From Podocnemis expansa (Eukaryota; Chordata; Testudines; Podocnemididae), in contig ML682005.1 in assembly GCA_007922195.1 (NCBI GenBank), forward strand, positions 27,267,183 through 27,331,182: a stretch of 64,000 nucleotides of DNA, given 5' to 3'. Within the stretch, counting starts at the first letter, position 1. The number at the start of each line of letters is the position of its first letter. Below are positions 22,441-34,639 of the stretch, piece after piece. A program made the translations under genes and the position numbers. Under the pieces are notes generated by a model. That model was not told the DNA's origin. It was given only the letters and a program-made list of their open reading frames with translations, and did no database searches.

Positions 22441-25400
22441 CAACAGCCCAGAGTGCGCATCACAGCAGGATTTATATTCCTAGTATAATATTATCATTAC
22501 ACCAGGGAACTAGCATTACCAGCACAAGGAGATAAATATAGCCACCTGTGCATACCACAAATTTGCAACACAAGCACACCAGGATCCACACAACAGGATA
22601 GCATGCTTGAGTGCATGCACTCTCAGTACAGTGGTGATACACCCAGGGATTGAGTGCAACAGTTCAGCTAAATGGAAGGGCACCTGAAAACAGCTGTACT
22701 AACAATAGTGTCTACACTATTGGCCCAGTAGGATTTGTACATCAGGGCACTTACTCAATGCAACAGGGGATCCTGGCCGCAGGCCTGTTAGTGTTTCATC
22801 ACCTATGATCTCCATTTCTGATCTTGGCTTTGTGGTTGTATTTTCCAGTTTTGTTTCTTCATTTTAATATATCTGAAAACTTTGTTCTCCAGTTTTTTAT
22901 TCTTTCCCTTTTAATTAGATTTTCATCCTGCCACACACCCTGCCTCATTCCTTTTTTTTTTTTCATTCCCTTCCTATTGTCTCTGTACGGCTTATGTATT
23001 TTTTTGGTCTCCTGACAGTTAATTATTCTTCCCAAAACTGAAATGCAGGGAAAGAATAATTCCACAGTGGTCACAGCTGTAAAATAAGATCTGTTTTTAA
23101 TATGCCTGTCACATATACAAAGCCTTGGCTGAATCAGGGTAGAGATTTTTTCTTCATAGCATTCAAACGCAGGATGTTTGAATGGCATCAGTATTTGAGT
23201 TCTGGGATCACTTGTCCTTAAAGGAGTCAGAACTGTCTTCAGTGGTACATTCATCTCATGGATGGTAATCAGAATTGCTTTCCTGTTATTCTGTAAATTT
23301 CTGTGGTTGATTAAACCATTGGTCCATATACTTCAGAATACTTTCAGCAATGTTTAGGTTTAGAGAAAAGCAACATCTCTCCCCTATAATACACAGGACA
23401 GTTATGTTACACATAATGTGACTGGGGCAGAATTCCTTCCTAGTCCCTGGCTTTAACTTTTTATACTGTGAAGTAAGAAGTTCAGTTACTTATATAAACT
23501 TAACTTGAAAAACTACAAACGTTAGTAACAGAGATGAGTCAAAGCAACAGGATTAACATCTAGAATTCATTCTGGGGTTTTTACATGTAGGGTTTTGATT
23601 GGCCTGTTAAATAGAAAGAAACCTACCAGGAAATTTAAATCCCAATCATGATGCAAGTTCAGAACTCTATTCACAAATTCAGTTAAAGAGGCTGGGATTT
23701 TGGTTAAGGCTCATCTTTCATTATTATTGCTCCCAGTGTTTTGACAGATGATCTCTTAACTTTGACTGACTATTTGTGATGTAAAGACAGTATAAAGTCA
23801 TTTTAAGTTCTTCACTCTTTAATCTTCTGGTAGTATATTGCAGTAAAATATTGCTATGAATGGCAGTTGATTAAGTTATTCTGTTGCTTTGAGAAAACAA
23901 ATCAGGGCATCGCCACCTTAGAAAAAAGTTACCACAAATCAAAACAGTCCATTAGATCAGTACTATATGTTGGTTTCTGACATTCTATCAGGCTATGAAA
24001 ATAGCAGCTTATGGGATCTAAACAAAACTTGGTAAAAAATGAATGTATTTGCTTAGCTATGGGAGGGAGACTACTTTTCAGCATGTCAGTGTTCCTTTTT
24101 ACACTATGGGTTATGGCATAAACTCTTCCACAAAGAGTTTAAATATAATGTAAATAGGAATAAAAGACTAGAATTGCTTCGCATCTCAAACAAAACAGTA
24201 TCTTGAGAACTAATCTCTTCATGGTTTGTGATGCATTACAATAACATCTTCCCACTAAGTAATAATCACACTGGAGATGCGAGTGCAAGTGGAGCTGTAT
24301 CCATCTAGCAGGCTGATAACATCTTCCCTCTGAAATAAGACAGTGCATTCCTTATATATTAAAGTTGGAGGTGAAGGAAGAGAGGATAAATTTATTCTAG
24401 AAGCTTTTCTTTTGAAGAATGATACTGAATAGTTTCTTCAGTCATGTATTTTTCTTTTGTTAATTATGCAAGTAATAGGCAATAAAGGAAGTAATTAATA
24501 TGTTGCTGAGGGCCCCCTTACATTAAGGGGTATAATTAATAAATCATGAGGTGGTTTAATAATTTCACGTTAAATCATTTTTTACCATTCAGAGTCCATA
24601 TTTTCATCTATGTGCAAAATATGAGAGCAGAATGGGCATAATTTGTATCCCCCAGGTGCTATAACTAGGAATATTTTAACAGACTTTTCTTCTCACATCT
24701 AAAATCACCCACTGTGGACTAGAATAGACAGCCTTTACCAGCAGAAGTGTATAGGTTATTCAGTTCAAACTACAAATTGGAAATGACTCACACAAAAATG
24801 TTATTCAATGAGAAATGAATAAATGGAAGTTATTAATTTGACAGTCATGAAATGTCACACAGTCATCAGTTCACATGTGTCAGTTTCCTTTCTTTCTTTA
24901 AGCACCAGTACTACTTTACACTAAACTGAAGGAAACCCTTCTTTTTAGTGCATTAAGTAGAATACCAACTAAAGCTTAAAAAGTGGTTAGGATAATGATG
25001 AATTATTTGAGGTAAAATTAGAATTTTCAAAAGGCAACCTCCAGTGCCAATCAATTCACTAGCCTTTCACAGAAAAGACTGGCTCAACTGTGCTGTCATG
25101 GTAACACAAACCTTTGATCAAATAAACATTCACTGCTGAATTACAAGTCAACATCTTTTTCCTCACAGGAAATAACAGAGGGGGAAGGACTAGCACCCAT
25201 TTTATTATTAAAAATTTCATCAATTCCTTTCACCAGTCCACATCTGTTTCATGACAGACCTGCTTTCAAATCAATACAACCTACACGGTTTGGAATGCAT
25301 TATGTCCCAAGATTTGTGTGTTTGGAAGAGAAGTTTATTTGCTTTGCATACTTTTTATTTGCTATATCAGTGGCATCTTAAAAGCTCTAGCTATGTCTGC

Positions 25401-25622
25401 ATATCTATCTGGTACTCTTGTATGTAGGCTAAATGATCTTCAGAATCTGATGGTTACCAACTTTTTAAGAGACAATATATTTCCTTTATATCACTAGATG
25501 CTTCAGAGAAAATAAATCCCTTCCTCAAAAAGTTTACACAGTTCAAGATCACAATCTGGCAAGTAGATGCGGTAACAAAGGGACTTGAATATATATATAT
25601 ATGAAGTCCTGCTGAAAACAAA
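22441..25622. other. Unassigned AT-rich sequence
   Basis: No gene, RNA or repeat family is recognised. A short (AT)n run lies at about 25588-25602. Confidence 0.4.
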
Positions 25623-25932
25623 GGGTGTGTCTACGCTGCAGCTGAGATGTCTGATTCCTGATATGGTCAGATAGGCTCATGCTAGCTCGGCTTGAGTTGT
25701 GCTCAAAATACCAGCACAGGCATTGAGGCACTGGTAGCAGCATGGACAAGCTGCCTGAAATCAAATCTAGGTGGCCCGGCAGGCTCGGATGTTGTTGGCT
25801 AGGCCAAGCCACTGGTCATGCTGCAACATCCACCTTGCTTTTTTTTACCTTACTAGCTTTTGAGGTCAGCCAGTGTGAGTCTGTTTATCTGTGCTGGGAA
25901 TTACATATCCTAGCTAAAGTGTAGCCATACCC
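25623..25932. mobile_element. hAT-like MITE (GTCTAC ends)
   Basis: The left end GGGTGTGTCTACGCTGCAGC pairs with the right end AAAGTGTAGCCATACCC. The interior holds GCTCATGCTAGCTCGG, which resembles the interiors of the copies at 45.6 and 46.4 kb. It is 310 bp and non-coding. The flanks show no clear target duplication. Confidence 0.6.
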
Positions 25933-26938
25933 ACAGGGATCTGTGTTAGGCAAGCCACTTGCAAACCTGGGGAGTAAGTGATGGATTTAGGAGACGTGAA
26001 GTTACAGTATGCACTAGGAAAAGGAAAGAGTGAGGCAAAAGGAGGATTATAGATTACAGAAATAAAATTGTCTGCTTAATCATTCCTATAATTCATTCAC
26101 TTAAAGAAACACAGTGAGAGGATACAGCAAGTCAGAACATCTGGGGTAAAATCCTGGTCCTACTGAAGTCACTGGCTTAACTCCCATTGAGTTTAATAGG
26201 GTTTCAGCTGTATTTCAGTCCTAGATAGTCTTCCCAGTTCTGCAACTGACCTGCAGTAGGACTTTGGGCACATCTTTTTGTGTTTCAGTGACCCCTTTTG
26301 TCAATTAGCTTCTGGGGTCTTTGTTTTCAGCACTGAAAGCAGAAGACTTCTCATTTTGAATGGGAAACTGCCACAAAAGCCACCAAAGTTTAGTGGATAT
26401 ACCTAGAGACCACAGTTAGATTTTATTCTGGGTATTTGTAGGCATGAACTGTGGCTTTGTTCAAGGAGTTCTTTTTTCATTTTGTCAGATTTTCTTTTTT
26501 TAAAACAGCGCTACAAAAAATGCCTGAAAACAAAATATCTGTTCATTCTTTCTACCACTATCCTTATACTAGAGGTCTTTATTGAGATTATTTTATTAAT
26601 AATGTAACAGATGCTATTATAAAGATTCTCCCATATAATATTAAAATAAATCTCATTCACAGTAAAGTGTCATTGAGGGTAGAAATTTTCTCAAAGATAC
26701 TGCAAGACATTAATTAAAATGTCAGAACAAAATGTAAGCTGGCTGCAGTTTATATAAATTTTCTTTTTTCCTCAAAGACAATTTTATTACATCTCTGCTC
26801 ATGTAGAATTCTCTTTATTTAATATGGGATATTTTATGTGCCCAGTCACTCAGACGGAACTATGCCTGGCTTCAAAAATTAGAACTGAAGCCTGTGTAAA
26901 AATAAGATCATTCACAGATTGTAAACTTTCAGTGAAAA
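25933..26938. other. Unassigned sequence around a MIR
   Basis: Apart from the MIR-like SINE at 26225-26310, nothing is recognised. Just upstream, TCCTGGTCCTACTGAAGTC (about 26153-26171) resembles a common old amniote repeat. Confidence 0.35.
26225..26310 (+). mobile_element. MIR-like SINE fragment
   Basis: CAGTTCTGCAACTGACCTGC, then GTAGGACTTTGGGCACATC, then TTTTTGTGTTTCAGTGACC follows the MIR core and 3' region word by word (CTCTGCCACT..., CTTGGGCAAGTC..., TGTGCCTCAGT). MIRs are ancient amniote SINEs. The copy is diverged and partial. Confidence 0.6.
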
Positions 26939-27101
26939 AACAACAAGGAGTTGTGTGGCACTTTAAGACTAACAGATTTATTTTTTGCATGAGCTTTCGT
27001 GGGAGAAGATCCCACTTCCTCAGATGCTTCGAAGATGGGTGAACTTACAGAAAGGAATGAAACTAAATGCAAGGGGGTGTAAAACATAGGATCAGGTCAT
27101 A
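26939..27101 (-). mobile_element. PLE 3' end fragment with intact hammerhead core
   Basis: Antisense PLE 3' terminus: CAACAAGGAGTTGTGTGGCA, CTTTAAGACTAACAGATTTA, then the hammerhead region and the GATGGGTGAACTTACAG ... AAACATAGGATCAGG stretch. It is closely similar to both arms of the hairpin at 43.9-44.6 kb, so it is the same subfamily. It is 5'-truncated after about 27101. Confidence 0.8.
26987..27027 (-). ncRNA. Hammerhead ribozyme motif (PLE, minimal stem III)
   Basis: Read on the minus strand: GCAT (stem I), CTGAGGA (fits CUGANGA), a GTGGGA/TCCCAC stem II with a 5-nt loop, GAAA, then GCTC and ATGC. GCAT and ATGC close stem I. Stem III would be only A-U and G-C with no loop, with cleavage expected after the C of GCTC. 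All conserved core bases are present. Hammerheads with such a reduced stem III are known from PLEs and act as dimers. Activity here is inference. Confidence 0.7.
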
Positions 27102-28404
27102 CAGGGTGCACTTGTGTTTACTTGATACAGCTGTACCTCTTGAAATGAACCAGGCGACTCATTTCCACAAGGCATTGCCAGTTAAGGATGTTCCTGAGCC
27201 TACTAACTGCTTAATATTTTATATTTGTACAAGTAAATCAGCTTAGAACTCAGCCAGGTGAACATTTCAAGCTTCAACAAAACTTGATGCATTTCAAATG
27301 ACCAAAATGTTACTAGCATAGCAGTTTAGGAAACTCAGTCTGCTGAGAGTCTACTTCTGCCTGCCAGCAGCAGAGTGGAGCTACTAAATTCTTAAGGGTC
27401 TTTAGCTACTATTGAAAGCTCTCACTATCCTGTGTAAATGCAGCAGTTCTGGAGTCTGGGTAGGTGTTACATTTGTTGTTGGAATGTGTAAGGTGACATT
27501 TTACATCACTATATTCTCTAACCACATGCATCAACTGTAATGGTAATTGAATATTTAATTTAAAATGAAATTAACTGGTTATTTTCATGTTTTTCAGTCC
27601 TTAGTCATTCTTTTGGAACTGTAATTATCTTGTTATATGTTTTATATAAAGGTTATAATTACCTAACTGTAAGCCTTCAAAGTTTTTTTGGGGAGAGATA
27701 CAAGCCTGTCAGAACTTTGTATGATTAAAATGTATCCTAAACAATTTAACCATATCTGAATGTCAAAAAAGTATATTTTGCAAAATTTTACTATAGCCCC
27801 ATATTTGCTAGAAATTTTCTTGCTAGAGAATTCAATTTTCAAGCAACCTATGCTGAGAAGATCAGTGTGCTCTTGCTGATAGAGAAAACTATGAGTAAAT
27901 TATAAATTACTTTATAATTTATACATCTTTTCAATTGTTAATCACATGTTTGAACTAGCCAGAACATAGCAATCCCATGAGTAAAGTGGGCTGAATTCAG
28001 CTCTAGGAATTCAAAGAAAACATCTCCATTGGCTGAAAAAAGAAGTTGCACTCATCTTCCTTAGCCAAACTAAGCCCTGGTGTATCTACATTTGTCATGC
28101 CACATCCTGAAACCACACAAGTAACTTCACTCCCATGAGCAGTTCCACTGTATCCAAGAAGACTAATCACATCAGCAGACTTACTAAAATGCATAAGTTT
28201 TCACCGGCTTTGGCACAGAGAGGAATGAGAATTTCTGAATAATTAAGTTAGTAGACAGGTCACCTGAAATGTTTATTATTCAATTTGCATTATTCATCTT
28301 TTGTCATTCTACAAGTACACAGACTGTATAATGAAAAATGTCAGAGCATCAGAAACCCAGTGAATGTAATTAAAATATAATTTTAGACACAACAGAACCT
28401 GCAT
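27102..28404. other. Unassigned AT-rich sequence
   Basis: No gene or repeat family is recognised. Confidence 0.4.
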
Positions 28405-28466
28405 TTTGGCAGGGGGTTAGATGAGATGTCACTTGTGGTTCCTTCTAATTCTATGGTTCTATGAAA
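28405..28466 (+). mobile_element. CR1 3' tail fragment
   Basis: GGCAGGGGGTTAGATGAGAT, then GGTTCCTTCTAATTCTATGG and TTCTATG is the extreme 3' end of a CR1. The rest of the element is absent, a severe 5' truncation typical of LINE insertion. Confidence 0.65.
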
Positions 28467-28784
28467 GCATAAAATGGCATGCAAGTAACACTATGACCTA
28501 CTGGAATCTCTGTGCTTAGATTTGAATGGGGTGCACTTTGGACATGGGGATGGTTTGCAAGTTTCAGACTTATACTGTGAGTCTTGTTTATCTCACAACT
28601 TCTAACTGTGATTTGAAATCACCTAACCCAAATAAAAATGCTGGTCTGAATCAAAGAATGAGTATTTTCTTCCTTTTCTCCTTGTGGACCAGCTACAAAT
28701 GCCGCATTCTCATGCTCAAGAACAGAATAATTCTTCCTTGCCTTCTTTACAGCCCTTGTTTGGGCTTCATCCCCACTTTATCCC

Positions 28785-30256
28785 ATAGTCTCAGGGAATT
28801 ATTAGTTAAATTGGGGAAGATGGGGATTAATATGAAAATAGAAAGGTGGATAAAGAACTGGTTACAGGGGAGCCTACAGGGGGGTCATAGTGAAAGGTGA
28901 ACTGTCTAGCTGGAAGGAGGTCACTGGTGGAGTTCCCCAAGGATCGGTCCTGGGACCCATCTTATTCAACCTGTTCGTTACTGACCTTGGCACAAAAAGT
29001 GGGAATGTGCTAATTAAGTTTGCAGATGACACCAAGCTGGGAGGTATTGCCAATACAGAGGAGGATTGGGATAGAGTACAGAATGATTTGGATGACCTTG
29101 TAAAGTGGAGCATTTGAAATAGGATGAAATTCAACAATGGGAAGTGCAAGGACAAATAACAGGAATTTTTCTTATAAGTTGGGAATGCATCAGCTGGAAG
29201 TGCTGGGGGAGGAGAAGGACCTGGGTGTATTGGTTGATCACTGAATGACAATGAGTAGCCAATGTGATGTGGCAGTGAAAAAAGCTAATGCGGTCCTAGG
29301 GTGCATCAGAAGGGGTATTTCCAGTAGAGATAGGGAGGTGTTAGTACTGTTATACAAGGCGCTGGTGCAACCTCACTTGGAGTATTATGTACAGTTCTGG
29401 TCACCCATGTTTAAGAAAGATGAAGTCAAACTGGAACAGGTGCAAAGAAGGGCTACAAGGATGATTCGTAGAATGGAAAATCTTCCCTATGAGAGATGAC
29501 TTAAAGAGCTTGGTTTGTTTAGTTTTCTCAAAAGAAGGCTGAGAGGAGATATGATTACTCCTTATAAAATACATCAGAGGGATAAATACAAGGGAGGGAG
29601 AGGAATTATTTCAATACAGTGCCAATGTGGACACAAGAACAAAATGGATGCAAACTGTCCTTCAGAAAATTTAGGCTTGAAATTAGACGCAGATTCCTAA
29701 CCATCAGAGGAGTAAAGTTCTGGAATAGTCTACCAAGGGAAGTGGTGAGGGCAAAAACCTTAGGTGCCTTCAAAACCGAGCTTGCTAAGTTTATGGAGGG
29801 AATGATATGATGGACAGTGTAGCTTGGCCATTGTCTGTCTTTTACTACTGCTGATGTGTATGATAGGGATGTGGGAAGGGACGTTTGATCGTGTGGGTTC
29901 TGAGTTATTACAGAGAAGTTCTTCTTGACTGGCTGTTGTGGACTTGCCCTCATGTGCAGGGTTTAACTGATAGCCATATTTGGGGTCGGGAAGGAATTTT
30001 CCCCCAGGGCAGATTGGCTTTGGTGCTGGGGTTTTTTTGCCTTCCTCTATAGCATTGGGCATGGCTCATTTGCTGGTTGATTCTCTGTATTAAAGTCTTT
30101 AAATCATGATTTAAGGACTTTAATAGCTCAGTTATGGGTTTGAGGTTCATTGTAGGAGTGGGTCGGTGAGGTTTTGTGGCCTGCACTATGCAGGAGGTCA
30201 GACTAGATGATCATATTGGCCCCTTCTGACCTTAGAATCTGTGAATCTGTGAGTCT
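28785..30256 (+). mobile_element. CR1 LINE, 3' half
   Basis: A 5'-truncated CR1 in sense orientation. Reverse transcriptase pieces in order: LRELLVKLGKMGI near 28790, VTGGVPQGSVLGPILFNLF (28920-28977), the catalytic box FADDTKLG at 29019-29042, then DVAVKKANAVLGCIRRG and QPHLEYYVQFWSP to about 29500. The terminal part runs to about 29810, ending in KFMEGMI. The 3' UTR follows, ending GGTCAGACTAGATGATCA near 30200 and the tail GAATCTGTGAATCTGTGAG. Stops and frameshifts (for example near 28897, 29115 and 29500) make it a dead copy. It is a close homologue of the minus-strand CR1 at 0.65-2.06 kb. Confidence 0.9.
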
Positions 30257-30654
30257 TTTATTTATTTATTCTTGACATCTGCCTACTACCACCAAAACCT
30301 GTGCCTCTTCCCTATTCAGCAGTGCCTCTTGGGGTTCAGTTTGGATCTAAAAGTACATTTGCCTCTTATACCAGTATAAATATAATTAGGCAGTTTTGTG
30401 CAATTCAGCAAAAATAAGCAATCTACTCACGGTTCTGTAGGGTGGGATCTTGCTGCTTTATTCAAATACAGCACTAAAGAGTGCGTGTGGGGAAATACCA
30501 ACTTACAAAACAGGAAGTAAGGTGAGTGGTGGAACATTCTCCCTCTCATAATTGGTTTAAGTGGTTCCTTAGACTATCAAGACAACTTTCTGACTGGTAA
30601 GAAAATACTCAGAAAAAATAAAAGGACATTTTTTATAAGTACTTTATAGCAAGG
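30257..30654. other. Unassigned sequence
   Basis: Nothing is recognised between the CR1 tail and the Gypsy 5' LTR. Confidence 0.5.
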
Positions 30655-31745
30655 TGTAAGCAGGCACTGTCGCCTCCTTCAGAACCAGAGCCAGAGGAAT
30701 GCCCTGAACGCCCCCTCTGGCCAGGTTGGGGAATTGCAAGACCTAGGCCCCAGAAGCAGAGGGCGTGGTCAGGGCAGGAGGGGGTGGTATAAAAGCCCAG
30801 GCTGCGAGCTCATTTGGGGCTGAGCTCCCAAAGAGGAAGGATGTGCCTGCCCAGAAGAAGCAAGCTAGAAGGGGCCAGGGCTAGCCCTGCCCTGCCCCCC
30901 GCCTCTCAGGGCACTCAGCTCTATGGCCTGCCCAGCCTCCCTGGGCCGAGTGACTGGGAGTGGAACCCTGATGCAGCTGACTGGGGAGGGTGCTCGAAAG
31001 CCCGCCGAACCCTGAAGCAGCCTTCCCGCCCGGAAGCAGATCTGGAACCTGGGGAAGCTGAAGACCCTGTGAACTACAGCCCTGCAACCTAGAGGAGCTA
31101 CCCTCAGTGGAGGAAGAGATGCTGGCTACATATGGGCCTGAGAACCTGGAGGAGTTGCACCTTGTTGGGGAGCATGCAGAGTACCCTGATCTGCCACCCA
31201 GGGAGACCCCAAGGACAGGTACCCCTGCTGGAGTTAGGTACTTAGGGCTGGGGAAGGGTTGGGGTTGGAGGAAGTAGCCCAAGGAGGGCAGAATGGTGGG
31301 CCATGTCCCAGGGCAGCGTGTTTCAGAGGGAGACCTGCTGACCCAGTGATTGACCACCTTGCCACTGCTTAGGGCCCTGGGCTGAGATGCAGTGGAGTGG
31401 GTGGGCCTGCGTCTCCCTCCTCAACCCCCTTTCCTGGCTAAAGGAAACCCTGAATCCTCCCTGACTGCCCAAGCTATCGATAGACCCTGTATCTGCCCGC
31501 CCCACCTGGGGCCAGGGCTACACACTGTGTATCTGCCTGCCCTGTCTGGGGCCAAGGCTATAGACTGTGTATGTACCCACCCCACCTGGGGGCCAGGGCT
31601 ATAGACTCTGAGCATGCCCAAGCAGCCTAGGGCCTGAACTAGAAACCAAGTTCCAGCTACCTGGAGGGATGCCCCACTGGCTAACTCCCCAGTGCCGCCA
31701 ACAGGAGGTGCCCTCCCGACCCACTGGAGGCATGGGTCTTCTACA
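30655..31745 (+). mobile_element. Gypsy 5' LTR
   Basis: It starts TGTAAGCAGGCACTG and probably ends CTTCTACA, just before a primer-binding-like TGGTGGAGAATGTGGGCA (31748-31765). TATAAAA lies at 30788-30794. It is homologous to 36146-36997 over its first 820 bases or so, with clear divergence and small indels, so the insertion is old. Positions 31482-31604 hold three tandem 40-41-bp units (GCCAGGGCTATA type) that the 3' copy lacks because it is truncated. The primer tRNA is not identified. Confidence 0.75.
31482..31604. repeat. Three-unit tandem repeat in the 5' LTR
   Basis: Three units of 40-41 bp share TGTATCTGCC..., CACCTGGGGCCAGGGCTA and AGACTGTGT. They lie in the 3' quarter of the LTR. 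Confidence 0.75.
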
Positions 31746-31849
31746 CTTGGTGGAGAATGTGGGCAAACACCTCCCTGACAGAAAGAGGGGGCCCTGATAG
31801 AAGTGAGACAGTGACTCACTGGAAGTGATGAAGGACTGATCACAATGGA

Positions 31850-32690
31850 TCTGGATTAATTTGCAAAGTGGTGGGTAGAGCAGCAGCAGCAACAGCAAAC
31901 AGAGCAGCTGCAAATCAACAGCACCTGCTGCGGGCCCTGGGGGAACAACAACAGAAAATGATCCAGGAGCTAGAGGCCCAGCAGCAGAAACTGCAATTCA
32001 AAAGTCTACAAAAGCTGGAGTCCATGCTGGTGGGAGCAGTCAACTCCTCAGCAGGGGTGACTCAGGTTGCTGTCTCTACCCCGCTACCCTTCCAGCTGAA
32101 CAAGCTGGGACCCAAAGATGATCCAGAAGCATTTTTAAAGACATTTGAGTGGGTGGCCTCAGCAGCAGGTTGGCCTCAAGACCTGTCGGCCACCCTGCTG
32201 GTGCCCTATCTAACTGGGGCCTCACAGGCAGCATATTGGCCTCTTTCTGATGAGGATGTCCAAGATTACCAGGGGGTGAAGGAAGCCATTTTCGATGTCA
32301 ACCCAGAAACGTTTCAGCATCGGTTCAGGGGTAGAGCTTATCAACTGGTGGTCTGACCCCAAGTGTTAGCCCAGGAACTGAAAGAAGCCTGTTGCCGTTG
32401 GCTTCAGCCAGAGCGACACTCCAAGTAGCACCTAATAGATCTTGTTGTGATGGAGCAGTTTCTCCACATTTTGCCCAGCTGAGGACGGATGTGGGTCCTG
32501 AGACAACGCCCGGGTAAATTGAGTGAGGCCGTGAGTTGTTTTGAGGACTTTCTAGCTGCTGAGAACCTGGGGGGGGGGTGTCTAGCCATGTCCCCTCCGG
32601 GGAGCAGCTGTGCAGGAGAGCTATTGCTAGCCCTGACCTTACCAGACAATCAGCTGGGGCAGGCTCAAACATGAGTCCACAACTGTACCC
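31850..32690 (+). pseudogene. gag: Gypsy gag, SCAN-like capsid
   Basis: The structural gene of the Gypsy element. The frame at 31868-32356 begins with a Gln-rich coiled-coil-like stretch (AANQQHLLRALGEQQQKM), followed by a capsid-like part (LNKLGPKDDPEAFLKTFE, then PETFQHRFRGRAY). A TGA ends it. The same frame sense then continues with CCRWLQPERHS, VVMEQFLHILP and SEAVSCFEDFLA, interrupted by further stops. These words in this order (ETF..RFR, then a C..WL.PE segment, then LEQFL.ILP) are the pattern of the vertebrate SCAN dimerisation domain, which is held to derive from gag of Gmr1-like Gypsy elements. At least three in-frame stops make this copy non-functional. I describe it only as it stands. 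Confidence 0.72.
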
Positions 32691-32799
32691 CCATACAGGT
32701 TGCCAAGAAGGCTCAGGGAACTCCGGATGTGTCAGACATGGAACGGGGTGACCCAACCCAGGAAACATGGAAACCCACCCAGGGGGTTCCAGGCGGTAT

Positions 32800-33001
32800 T
32801 GGACCATGTTTCAAGTGTGGTAAGAGGGATCGCCTGCAGTGGCAGTGCACCTTGCTGGATTGTGCATTTGGGTCTGTATACGCAGGCGAAGGGAGGGCCT
32901 GGGGACTGACTTCCCTAAAAGCCACCATTCCGGTGAAGGTGGCAGGAAAGTCTTGGGAAGCCCTTGTGGACTTGGGGTGTGGGCAGACCTTTATGGAATG
33001 A
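32800..33001 (+). pseudogene. Gypsy zinc knuckle and protease remnant
   Basis: CFKCGKRDRLQWQC near 32810 is a CCHC zinc knuckle with the His replaced by Arg. About 30 codons later, VKVAGKSWEALVDLGCGQTF matches an aspartic protease active-site region in which the expected Asp-Ser/Thr-Gly reads Asp-Leu-Gly. Both changes suggest loss of function. A stop follows at about 33001. Confidence 0.6.
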
Positions 33002-33302
33002 GGCCTGATCCCCGAGGAAGGAGAGGTGTTTGGAAAGGTGGATCTCTGATGCATCCTTGGAGACTTAAGATCCTATCCTATGCTTCCCGTCACCATGATG
33101 ATTGGGTCCATCACCCCAACTCTCCCAGTGGGGTTATCAACCCACTTGCCATTCCTGGTGATTCTGGGATGGGACTGGCCTGACTTTGCAGGGGTGCTAG
33201 TGGGTAGCATGGACACCAAACCCCGAAGAGGGTCCACAGACACTGCCAGGATCCAAGACCCAGGGTCTGCAGGGAGATATTCTGAACCAGGAGGCACCAG
33301 AG

Positions 33303-33975
33303 TTGGAGGAGGAGGAACTCCCAGACCCAAAGAGGGAGAAGCCCCTGGACCAAGACACTCCAGAGGAGGGGGTGCCAGTACAAATAGAGGCTGCCCCAGC
33401 TGGGAGCAGGGCAGGGGCCAACTTTTGCTGGGACCAACAGGAGGATCCCACCCTCCGCCACACCTATGACCAGATAGCGGCAGTGGATGGGCAGGTGACT
33501 GACCCACAACAAGCAAGCCAGTGGCCCCGATTTGAGTTACAGCAGGAATGGCTGTATCATATTGAGAAGGACGCTTGGACTGGAGGGTGGAGAACCCAAT
33601 TTGTAGTACCCCGAGTCCACCGGAGGCCGGTCTTGCAATTGGTCTGCAATGTTCCTTTGGCAGGCCACCTGGGCACTGAGAAGACCCTTGTCCAAATACT
33701 TACCTGCTTTTATTGGCCAGGAGTGCATCAGGAGGTCGAAGATTACTGCACTTCCTATCTTGACTGCCAGAGTCCCTCTGGTGCCTCTCCCGGTGATAGG
33801 AACCCCCTTTGAGAGGGTGGCAGCAGACTTGGTCAGCCCCTTGGATCAGAGTCGCGGGGGATACCACTTTATACTTGTACTAGTAGATTATGCGACTCGT
33901 TTTCCTGAAGCCATCCCTCTGAGGAATGCTACAGCATGGACTGTTGCAGCGGAATTAGTGAAGATCTTTGCATGA
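33303..33975 (+). pseudogene. Gypsy integrase remnant, upstream of RT
   Basis: The frame at 33303-33812 includes an integrase zinc-binding region (HLGTEKTLVQILTCFYWPGV, then CTSYLDCQ), an H-H-C-C type module in which HRRPVLQ..AGHLG and the Cys pair are recognisable. After a frameshift near 33780 the catalytic core starts in the frame at 33649-33975: FERVAADLVSPL, then YHFILVLVDYATRFPEAIPL, carrying the first and second core Asp regions. The rest of the core and C-terminus (about 33975-34640) is broken by stops. Integrase lies before reverse transcriptase, the reverse of ordinary Gypsy order and diagnostic of Gmr1-like elements. Confidence 0.75.
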
Positions 33976-34639
33976 GTAGGACTACCATGAGAACTATTCA
34001 TGGATCAGGGGATGACTTTTACCTTCCAGCTGTTCAAAGAAGAGTGTGCTATCCTGGGTATCCAGAAACTCCAGATGTCTGTATAACATCCCCAGATGGA
34101 CGGGTTGGTGGAATGGTTCAATTGAACTCTAAAGACCATGCTGAGGAAGTTTTCCCCTGAGGAACTGTGAAGGTGGGACCATCTAATTTCACCCCTGCTT
34201 ATGGCCATTTGAGAGGTCCCTCAAGCATCCACCCAATTTTGTCCTTCTGAATTGTTGAATGGTTGACAACCATGAGGTATTTTGGACCTAAGGAGAGAGA
34301 CTTGGGAGCAAACTCTGTCCCTGACACAAGAACTCCTGCAGTCTGTACAAGACCTACAGGAGAGACTACGCTTGGTGGGCTCATTGGCTCAGGAGAACTT
34401 GAAGGCAGCACAAGCTGCCCAGGCAAGGGGATACAATAAGGGGTCCTGGACCCACTGCTTTGCACCAGGGGACTGGGTCCTTGTGCTGCTCCCATCCTGA
34501 GTCAAAACTCTTGGCCCACTGGCATGGTCTGTATGAGATCATATGTCCGATGGGGCCTGTAAATTATGAAGTCAGACAGCCAGACTGCCGAAAGAAAAGG
34601 CAGATTTATCATATCAACCTCTTAAAGCCATGGTGAGAA

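Noticed and set aside
28526..28900. 124-codon open frame as a host gene
   Set aside because: Its C-terminal part is CR1 reverse transcriptase sequence (LRELLVKLGKMGI onward). The N-terminal part has no family and joins it by chance.
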